Shown here one piece after another: positions 9,301 through 16,636 of a stretch of 37,953 nucleotides of DNA. Made by a program: the position numbers and the translations under genes. The notes under the pieces are model-generated. The model was not told the origin of the DNA. It ran no database searches and saw only the letters and a program-made list of their open reading frames with translations. How positions within the stretch are numbered: the stretch's first letter is position 1; every line of letters begins with the position of its first letter. Source of the DNA: Tritrichomonas foetus (taxonomy: Eukaryota; Parabasalia; Tritrichomonadida; Tritrichomonadidae); the NCBI GenBank assembly GCA_001839685.1, contig MLAK01001148.1:237568-275520 (forward strand), read 5' to 3'.

Positions 9301-12300
9301 TTTTACAATTGATTCAACTTCAGATGGATTGGTTGCAATTGCTCGAAGAAAGATTTGATTAATAACTTCATGTCGAATCTTAGCAATGCATCCAGTTGCA
9401 AATATATTCAAAATTTCAGTTGGTAAAATTGGATAATTGCGTGGATGTAATGGTTCAAGGCGATAAACAGGCTTAACACTTTCCTTTTCAACACTGGTAA
9501 CTTCGCCTGTATTTCCGTTAACGGTGACAGCATCTTCAGAATTCTCGAATTTATAAACCAGCGGTGAGTTTGAAGAATCAGCTTCATAAAAAGCAGGCAT
9601 TGGTGTTGATAATGAAGTATTTGATATTTTATTAATTTTCAGTGCTGTAAAAGTTGGTGGAATGGCGATTTCTTTACTATGTTTAATATTTAATGAGTGA
9701 CCACATGCTTTAATTACACTACTTGGATAAGAAACAAATTGTGATGAAGATAAATTCGAAGTAAATTCAACCATTGGTCCTTCATCCATTGGAACAAAAC
9801 TCATTGTAAAAATGTCAGAGTCAAAATGAGCAGGCGGTGTAGATTTTATAGTTTTAGTATTTAATGCATTTGATAAAGAGGTCGGTTTCCTCCTTGTACG
9901 TTTAAATACCGTTTGACCAGAAATTGGACATAAAAATTGAGCATTTGTTGAATTAATTGAAAATGATTGGACTGGAAGATGACTTATATGGTATTTAATT
10001 TTTGATGAATCAAAGAATTGCTTTTGTTCAAATATTTGAAGAATGAAACAACATTTATTTGAAGGGAGAAGAAGCGAATGCAATTTTATCATTGATGAAC
10101 TATCATAAAATGATGCTTTTGATTTAATTGGATTGAATGAAATCGTTAATGATGTAATTTTATCATTTCTGGTGATATTTTTGATGATTCGAGAATTCAA
10201 AAGAATTTGTGAAGACTGAATCCCATTGTAATTAAATAAATACGTTGATGAAGATGAAGGATTTTGCGATAAGCAATGAACACCAACTGAAAATGATGTT
10301 TGAAATGGTCTTGATATTTCTAAATATGTTGGTTGCTTCAAGCTGAGGATAGAAGAAATATACATGTGAGTGCCATTTTCACAATTAATTTCGTTTCCAA
10401 TTGATCGATGTTCTTTATTAGATGTTGTATGTGCAGGTGAACAAGGTAATAAATGACTTCCACTACCTTGACTCATAGAAAATCCAACTGAATTTTCAGA
10501 AAGATGCATTTTTAGGATAGAGATGAAATCTTTAGTGGAATAATCAAAAGTAATTGAATTAATTGAGAACTTTGGATGTTCAGTCATAAATCGTGTAAGG
10601 AACGTTTTATCGCTAATATATGATAAAAATGAAGAAAGTACATAAAAATCAAGTGCTTCATCACGTGTTGAAGATTCTCGATTTTCTAATGCGTTTATAA
10701 AATATGGCATGAGCAAAGAATGATCTGGGAAAAGTTCAGGAGAAAACGGCATGGATGAAATCGGTGCTAATTCAGAGGAAAATGGAATTGCACGTTGAAT
10801 AGAATGTCCAGAAATTGGTAGTTGCCAACCAATGTATTGTGACATTTTTTGATCAATCTCTTTAATATAATATATTGTATTATTTGACATATCTTTGATC
10901 ATCGAATAGTTTCGAAATGTATCAATAACGTTTGAAAGAATTGCAAAAACAGCAAAGAGGAAAATCGGTGTTTGAAAGACTTGATAATCATTTAAATCAT
11001 CAATGCTTGATGAAGTTCCTTTTTGCCCCTGTGAAACAGAATATTTGATATTTTCGTTATTCTCCGACTTGGATAGAATGTATGAAAGAATGGATAATAA
11101 AATAGTTCGACATTCATTATCAACAGCTAAACATCTTCTACAAATTTGTATCATTTCACTACAAGCACCAAGTAAAATTTCAGGTGTTCTTACAACATTT
11201 GTTTGTGGATTAGCTTCGATTAACGTTGGTGTATCTTTCATGAATGAAGAAAGACCACCTGAACAAATTTGTGCAATTTCTTTAAGAATAAATTTAAATA
11301 TCTTCTTCTTTTGTTGTGAACGTCTAATTACTTCAAGAAGAAGCGAAAATGCAGGATGATACAAAATTGGACTGCATGATTTAATAAATGATATTACAGT
11401 TTCTGCAGTATAAGGAAGATCCATGCCAGCTGATAAACAAAGTCTAGTTACGCTTAACTGTGATTCATATAATGTATTGTCTTGGAACAAAACTTTTTGT
11501 AAGTCTTTAAATTGGGGACATTCAGTTAATTGTGGTGATTCGGATAAAAGTGCATAAAGACATGACGAAATTAAAGCAATATAGGCTCGGTAATGTTGTG
11601 GAGAAAACAATATTTTTTTATTATTCAGCTTATACAAAATATTTTGCATTGGAGCGAAAATTGCTTCTTGACTCATTTTACCAATTGTGAAAACCAAATT
11701 CGAATAGAATATAATCAATGTATTGGTAATTGAATCATCTGGAATTTCTGAAATCATTTTTGATAAATTATCAAGTAAAACAAGAACATTATTAAATCCA
11801 GTATTTTCATTAGTATTTGTAATACTTGTGAAATGCAAAGATGATAAATATTTCATTATTGATTCAGATGCAGCGAGTCTATCAAGCATAAAAGTTGTTA
11901 ATTCTGTATTAATATCACTTTTTAATATATCATTTACCAATTTCAGGCCAGTAGAAATATGTTTTCGTGCATTTTCTGCAGCTTCAATTAATTTAAAGCA
12001 TTTGTCAATTTCTATTTTACCTAAAATAAAGGCTTGTATTTTCTTTAAATATTCGGGAAATGCAGTATCAATGTCAACTTGTTGGTAACGAAGACAAGGT
12101 TGAATGTAAATAAGAAATATACACTTTTTCTGAATATTAGAAATATAATCATCATAGCTTTGCATATTTGAACTCATAATTGCATTTTGCCGAGCTGCTC
12201 TAATTTCTCTCCGACTTCGATATACACATTCAACTGTCATTCGAATGAAATGTGATAAAACTGGTGCTTCTTCTTTTGCCATTAACTTTTGATTAAGATC

Positions 12301-15300
12301 TAAAACTTCGGATCCAAATCCAAGTTGTTTCATAAATGCCATGAAAAGTAATCTTTCTAAATGTCGATCTTTATCATTTAATTTCTTGCTCATTAGTTTA
12401 GCTTTCACTTTTGTATACAAATAATCGAATAAAATTCTAACAGGCTCTGATTCTTTTGGTAAAACAGCTAATGCAATCATCCCAAGAATCATTTTTGGTT
12501 CAAGGCTTGTATCACTAGTATTAAATGATATTCCTCGACTTAATAGTTTTTTGCGTTCTTTTGAAGGAGTATTATCTGAAAGTACAGTTGTTGTCATTGC
12601 ATCTAAGATTTCTGGATTAATCTTTGCTTCAAGTGTTGATCTCACTAACCATAAATATTGAGTTGCTTCGTGAAGTTCTTCCCCACCATTTAGCAAAGAT
12701 GAAATAAAATCAATATAAATAGAAAAAAGTTCATTAAATATTTTTGACATATACGAAAAGTTATTTCCATTTTTGGTTAGAAGTCCATTTGAATATCTAT
12801 ATACAACTTTTTGAAATGGCTTAAACAATGATGATAAATAAGTAATAAGAGTTTGCGATACGCGTGAAAATTTAGCAAGGGGTTGAAGAAGCATTAACCA
12901 TTTTCTAAATAATCTGAAAAATGTCGAATATTTTATATATTTTGCTAAAATTTCATTATCAGGAATTTGTATGAAAGTAATCATTCTTTCAGTAATTATT
13001 CTTGAATACATGAAAAACGTTTGTTGAAGCTGAGCTTGTGCTTCAGGTAGTTCCGTTGGGTATTCAATGTAAATTTTTCGCATTTCAACCATCAGTGATG
13101 ATTGAAACATAGAAACAAATTCAAGTTGATTTGCTTGAAGTTCTAAAGGTTTTGTAACCATGTGCTCAAATATTGGTTCAATTATTTCCCTGCATGTCCC
13201 TAAAGAAATACAATATGGAAGAAGATTCGCATAATTTATTGTTTGAAGTGCATAATAAAGGTAATCTTCTCTTTCAACTCGACTAATAATTAAATAATAA
13301 ATACTTGGGCATTGTGCTAATCGTTCTGTAAATAAAACATCGAAAGAAGTCAGGATTAAAAATGCAGCATTATTAATCAAAAAATATAAAGAATCTTCCT
13401 GAAGTATAAGTTTCATTAGTTCAATGATATTATCGATTGTTTGACCATTTGGAATAGTTTCTGTATGTCTTTTCTTAGTATTTGATAAATTATATTGAAG
13501 TAAAGAAATCAATGTTCTTAATGCAAATTCAATTTGTTCGCTACTCCAATCAGATCGTTTGGACTTATTTTTAATCATATCTAAGAAATAATGAATTAGG
13601 TCAACTATCGAATCAAATAAAATTTGGGAACAAGGAGCTAAAAATTGAGCCATCGCACTATCATAGCACATTAATGGATTAGTTAAGGAAGCTTCGAACA
13701 TTGCACCACAATAATGTGAAGTAAAATAAGTTAAAAAATCCAGTAATAAATTACAAAGAGTTAAGGAATTTCGAACATTTCTAAAATCATCGGAAATGTG
13801 ACGAGTATCTAATTGTAATAGATCATAATTTGAACCAGTCATCCATGGAGGCATTGCACCATATGAAGGCATTTTTAATAAATTAACAACATCATCTTTT
13901 GTTGGTGATAATGCCCATTGACAATTATTCCAAGGATCAAAAACAAGTGATTGAATGGGCCATCTCAAATTAAATGTTACATCATTAACATGACAACCAG
14001 TTTCCAACGAAAAATTTCGAATAAAATATTCAAATCTAGCTTGATCAGCTTGTCTAAGAACAATAAATGAGAAAAATACTCCATTTGTGAAAAAATTAGC
14101 ATTATCTAAATTTTTAGGAACTAAATGTTTAAATTGTTCCAATAATTCTTTAGTTCCTTTTCTTAATTTAATATACCTGTGAAAAATAATATGTTTAGAA
14201 TCTAATGTAAATACAGCTATTTTCTTACTCTTAATTAATGAATAAATATATGTTCCGTCACATGCAACTGGTGCAACAAGTTTTGGTGTCGATCGAAAGA
14301 AGGAATTGGCTTCATAAGTGACTGTTCCTTCACATAAAGAAAATGGTTGAGTATTATAAATTTTTTCATGTTTGATGAATTTACCACCAACTACCAAATA
14401 GCCATTACTTGTAGCAATAAAAGTATCTAAACATTTCTTTTTCTTTATTTTAAAATCATAATTTCGAAATCTGATTTCGTTATTATTCACAAATTTTGAA
14501 AGCGTAACAATTGTTAATAAAGATCGTCTGCCTAAAATGAAAATAAACTTTCCATTACATGACATCATTGATTGTGATGAAATTTTTGGCATTTTAAAGC
14601 TCATTAATTTTGTATGAGAAATTTTTTTATTATTTGGAATAAATGTGGCATTTTCTAAAGCCATATTATCAATAATATGCTGATATCGGGGGAAATTATA
14701 GTGGATTGGTATTTTTGAGTGTTCATTCAAATTTTTAACTAAATAATTGAATCCAACAACAACTGAAGTGATATCGCCTGAAAAAAATCCCCACCGAACA
14801 GCTACATATGCTGAAAATGGGTCTTTTACAAGTGAACACATTTTTTTTGTAATTTTATCATAATTTGGATGATACTGAATACTATTTGCATTATTTGGAA
14901 TAATATTCAAAATTTTTTCTGCTGAGGTTAATTTTTCAAGTGTTTCAGAATTCACTTCGATTGCTGGATTTTTATATTTGGTATGAATACCTATAAGTCT
15001 TTGGATTTCTGCTTGTTTTTGTTCATGAAAAAGTCTTAGTCGATTATCTTCATTATCCATAAATGAATTTGGTCTTTCCTTTAAAAATTTATAGTATGCA
15101 TTCAATAACTGATGAATATATGGTTTAGAGTCATCTGTTCCTGAAAATAAAGGAGCCACTACATCTTGCCATGCTTCTGTCGGTGTCGTCACCTGCGTAA
15201 ATGCGAAAGGGTCTGTCATAATGTCAACTATTGTGTTTGCGTCTGGCAGATTAAACGGCTTCACAATCTCTTCAGGGCGCCGTTCGAATAGCGTTGATAC

Positions 15301-15420
15301 GAATTCTAAGCAAAATGCTTGCTCGTCAGGTGAAACTTCGAAAATCGATTCTACATCGCTTGCAAATGTGTTGCTATTTAAATATGATGGTTTTACGGCG
15401 TGAGAAGGGCTCGGACCCAT
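6364..15420 (-). CDS. Giant HECT-domain E3 ubiquitin ligase
   Basis: 3018 residues in one uninterrupted frame from the ATG at 15420, with TCACAAAAG about 25 bases upstream. The C-terminal ~370 residues are a HECT domain, which accepts ubiquitin from an E2 as a thioester and passes it to substrate lysines. Seen: GESGIDAGGPARELVSEA around residue 2700 (the N-lobe start typical of HECTs); catalytic loop TSSTCFNQFHMPQY with Cys2986, 33 residues from the end; and Phe at position -4 (TFENR), a residue HECTs need for ubiquitin transfer. The first ~2600 residues are mainly helical or armadillo-like, with a beta-rich stretch (about 270-540, with phrases such as GKFIFILGRR, GYLVVGGKF and DGTYIYSL) that looks like a partial beta-propeller, as in the largest HECT ligases (HECTD4/HERC class). 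A low-complexity Pro/Ser segment lies near 2390. Substrates are unknown. The N-terminal codons are more GC-rich than the rest. Confidence 0.93.
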   Translation of the reverse strand: MGPSPSHAVKPSYLNSNTFASDVESIFEVSPDEQAFCLEFVSTLFERRPEEIVKPFNLPDANTIVDIMTDPFAFTQVTTPTEAWQDVVAPLFSGTDDSKPYIHQLLNAYYKFLKERPNSFMDNEDNRLRLFHEQKQAEIQRLIGIHTKYKNPAIEVNSETLEKLTSAEKILNIIPNNANSIQYHPNYDKITKKMCSLVKDPFSAYVAVRWGFFSGDITSVVVGFNYLVKNLNEHSKIPIHYNFPRYQHIIDNMALENATFIPNNKKISHTKLMSFKMPKISSQSMMSCNGKFIFILGRRSLLTIVTLSKFVNNNEIRFRNYDFKIKKKKCLDTFIATSNGYLVVGGKFIKHEKIYNTQPFSLCEGTVTYEANSFFRSTPKLVAPVACDGTYIYSLIKSKKIAVFTLDSKHIIFHRYIKLRKGTKELLEQFKHLVPKNLDNANFFTNGVFFSFIVLRQADQARFEYFIRNFSLETGCHVNDVTFNLRWPIQSLVFDPWNNCQWALSPTKDDVVNLLKMPSYGAMPPWMTGSNYDLLQLDTRHISDDFRNVRNSLTLCNLLLDFLTYFTSHYCGAMFEASLTNPLMCYDSAMAQFLAPCSQILFDSIVDLIHYFLDMIKNKSKRSDWSSEQIEFALRTLISLLQYNLSNTKKRHTETIPNGQTIDNIIELMKLILQEDSLYFLINNAAFLILTSFDVLFTERLAQCPSIYYLIISRVEREDYLYYALQTINYANLLPYCISLGTCREIIEPIFEHMVTKPLELQANQLEFVSMFQSSLMVEMRKIYIEYPTELPEAQAQLQQTFFMYSRIITERMITFIQIPDNEILAKYIKYSTFFRLFRKWLMLLQPLAKFSRVSQTLITYLSSLFKPFQKVVYRYSNGLLTKNGNNFSYMSKIFNELFSIYIDFISSLLNGGEELHEATQYLWLVRSTLEAKINPEILDAMTTTVLSDNTPSKERKKLLSRGISFNTSDTSLEPKMILGMIALAVLPKESEPVRILFDYLYTKVKAKLMSKKLNDKDRHLERLLFMAFMKQLGFGSEVLDLNQKLMAKEEAPVLSHFIRMTVECVYRSRREIRAARQNAIMSSNMQSYDDYISNIQKKCIFLIYIQPCLRYQQVDIDTAFPEYLKKIQAFILGKIEIDKCFKLIEAAENARKHISTGLKLVNDILKSDINTELTTFMLDRLAASESIMKYLSSLHFTSITNTNENTGFNNVLVLLDNLSKMISEIPDDSITNTLIIFYSNLVFTIGKMSQEAIFAPMQNILYKLNNKKILFSPQHYRAYIALISSCLYALLSESPQLTECPQFKDLQKVLFQDNTLYESQLSVTRLCLSAGMDLPYTAETVISFIKSCSPILYHPAFSLLLEVIRRSQQKKKIFKFILKEIAQICSGGLSSFMKDTPTLIEANPQTNVVRTPEILLGACSEMIQICRRCLAVDNECRTILLSILSYILSKSENNENIKYSVSQGQKGTSSSIDDLNDYQVFQTPIFLFAVFAILSNVIDTFRNYSMIKDMSNNTIYYIKEIDQKMSQYIGWQLPISGHSIQRAIPFSSELAPISSMPFSPELFPDHSLLMPYFINALENRESSTRDEALDFYVLSSFLSYISDKTFLTRFMTEHPKFSINSITFDYSTKDFISILKMHLSENSVGFSMSQGSGSHLLPCSPAHTTSNKEHRSIGNEINCENGTHMYISSILSLKQPTYLEISRPFQTSFSVGVHCLSQNPSSSSTYLFNYNGIQSSQILLNSRIIKNITRNDKITSLTISFNPIKSKASFYDSSSMIKLHSLLLPSNKCCFILQIFEQKQFFDSSKIKYHISHLPVQSFSINSTNAQFLCPISGQTVFKRTRRKPTSLSNALNTKTIKSTPPAHFDSDIFTMSFVPMDEGPMVEFTSNLSSSQFVSYPSSVIKACGHSLNIKHSKEIAIPPTFTALKINKISNTSLSTPMPAFYEADSSNSPLVYKFENSEDAVTVNGNTGEVTSVEKESVKPVYRLEPLHPRNYPILPTEILNIFATGCIAKIRHEVINQIFLRAIATNPSEVESIVKSFNLDTLKLIEYSLYLMLFLEPLHFQLINEAISPVNFGFNILDRNQMASSTRYIHKASLNNIFSYFQTTSQIPNVIDLWFSYLEHQFSMPQSHFISQNHSSAVFSPLLSLSEPKHISIPGATSLIIFKTGFSRKAPHFVNVNYVVNQTIQTAKISNNVLLVNSDSITSIELVHYADGVSIVVLPVFSSNESLFGSFFFLGVSFKYFINYLVQNIDLIDNNKLHKIRVKLYQLYIDSFIAESPFFFYFGQDVLKFLRTSLPTSGSDFADDMPIKLSLLALYTKSHKFPFIGQFLEEQQMMWDERMLLPLKKYFPEFLTEADKREIVQVEDGPFGLPSPPLPQELPPSNDSSDCGQLGGKLKRLLKPRTSIEGYPFHLLLHLWAQYSTWYPPFETKILTQKIIEVTFLFYVPKSVVFDCAENPKPNIRYCHSIENSDNFENGLVNALDPSSDDKITVNGPVLYLEMTSDTSWENFAFSLYSKEEKPHDSFIQKYRDNFVSDITRLVLHWNISDDEKLLSCFPISDFSSPTISLTISPKFLLRSIFPLPIHLLCIRSTLLFALNWLLYYDKISFESDPSLKCLCQSMSMSLRTSRFRQLIDLQSNDETNEIQINRREAYEVRSGTSDNIQMTIIAQLTRCYKDPHHFRRRGDKPWRVNLIGESGIDAGGPARELVSEAATDLISPNCGLFIPVPNARNDVGNNREFVIPISDPRITNALSQYKFAGVLIGICIRSSIVQDLNIAPLVWEYLAGSGLSIENIFEIDTNYQTLISSLIEASRSDMDETTFQAKFNLRFVIYDSRGQEVPLTQRGRLEKVTLANVSEFISLANEYRLGEMRQNLEAMRVGLWENLNFKPPAFITGEMIEFSACGNKEITFEAMKKIIRFEVSSEQQEYFLRALQSMTSEQRSALLKFATGRVRLPTQAHDDLYIKVDVANGQRDRLPTSSTCFNQFHMPQYSSYEKAFQMIIVAIEYTGTFENR

Positions 15421-15981
15421 TTATTTCTAACTTTTGTGAGGGACATTCAGTTTTTAAATAGTTTACGATTAACAAAAATTAGACAAGTTTTCATGAAAGA
15501 ATCTCAACAATAAAATCATTCATCCAGTATTCGTTATCTTCAACCCTTCGATATATATTTAGCGAACAAACAAGCATCAATATTTATTCTTATTGATTAG
15601 GGATTATCTATTTTCTCTTCTAAGGCTTTAATAGCTGATTTTTTTTTTTCCAAATCGATTTTTTTGACAAATGTGTTAAATTGCGTTTTATTTTTCCAAG
15701 TAAGCATTATTAGTTAATTCAAAGATGTTCATTAAGCCCATCAATTCATGATATCGTGCAATTATTCAAAATTATATATTTTTATAGAAAAATCCAACTT
15801 ATGATAGTTTATTTTGTCACATATGGATGCACACTGGCGTACTTAGAATTTGGACCAGTGAAAGCATCGAACATGCATCAAAATACAGTTGGCAAATTAA
15901 TAATTTTCAAACCGCTTGAATAAACGAGTAAATCATGCAGGCAATGATTGACAAATAATATGATCATATAAATGTAGTAAA
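15421..15981. other. Intergenic, promoter side of the HECT gene
   Basis: AT-rich; holds the HECT gene's promoter at its left end. I see no open frame of note and no RNA gene. Confidence 0.55.
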
Positions 15982-16220
15982 ATGAATTTCGATCCTCTCC
16001 CCATCGGCCAAGTTAGCCCTAGAAATCAAGAAGATATCGATCTGATATAGAATTTGATTATTTCGATCGAAATGCATTAGAAAAGAAAAGGAAATTAGAA
16101 AGAAAAAGGAAATTAGAAATGAAAAGGAAATTAGAAATGAAAAGGAAATTAGAAATGAAAAGGAAATTAGAAATGAAAAGGAAATTAGAAATGAAAAAGA
16201 AATTAGAAAGAAAACATTGA
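15982..16220 (+). pseudogene. Broken Lys/Arg/Glu-rich coiled-coil gene
   Basis: An ATG at 15982 opens 22 codons (MNFDPLPIGQVSPRNQEDID...) and ends at TAG 16048. From 16050 another frame continues smoothly as EFDYFDRNALEKKRK and then six to seven turns of a KRKLEM-type hexapeptide coded by an 18-bp DNA repeat, ending at TGA 16218-16220. The two halves are joined by ATATAG, and an extra TA dinucleotide there explains the frame change exactly. The product would be a short acidic head plus a highly charged helix. Either a recently broken gene or an assembly indel. Beyond the stop, other frames show coding-like fragments to about 16395 that I cannot identify. Confidence 0.5.
16085..16210. repeat. 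18-bp tandem repeat, about 7 copies
   Basis: Unit GAAAAGGAAATTAGAAAT. The first two copies are 17 and 19 bp; copies starting at 16121, 16139, 16157, 16175 and 16193 are regular 18-mers, the last with one change. Being a multiple of three, it keeps frame and encodes hexapeptides in every frame without a stop in two of them. It lies inside the broken coiled-coil gene. Confidence 0.93.
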
Positions 16221-16514
16221 TAACCGATTCAATGAAGATAGCAATGGCACTAAAATATTGGCTTATGAATATTTATTTCATTATTGTTCCAGAAATTGGA
16301 CATAATTGGAAATCTCATCCGCGAAAAATCTAGACGATAAAATAATAAAAAAATGGATTTTCACTCTTTTAGTTTTTTTATTTCATGAAGAATATTTTGT
16401 CTTTTTATGATCATTGATCATGCAAATAACTAGATTCTTAATTTTATGTTCATGTAATTGTCTTCAATAATCCTTAAATAGAAGAGTTAAACATTATGGA
16501 AAAGCATTATTCTA

Positions 16515-16588
16515 TACTAAAAAATGGGCTTGAACCCAGTACACTTTATGTTAAGGAAAATAGTTAACCAATTATTTGTTAACTATTA
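16515..16588 (-). pseudogene. tRNA-Val(AAC)-like fossil
   Basis: On the minus strand a B-box-perfect GGTTCAAGCCC (16525-16535 region) is preceded by a D-arm-like AATTGGTTAACTA (GG at 16568-16569) and, at tRNA-like spacing, by TTAACAT, a seven-base anticodon loop with U33 and anticodon AAC (16550-16552 on the plus strand). A T-run follows directly after the T-arm. Anticodon and T stems pair poorly and no acceptor stem can be drawn, so this is not a working tRNA; it is a decayed or tRNA-derived sequence, or a chance match. Confidence 0.3.
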
Positions 16589-16636
16589 CACATCAAAATT
16601 AATGATCATCATAATTTTTGATGCATCCATAAATTA

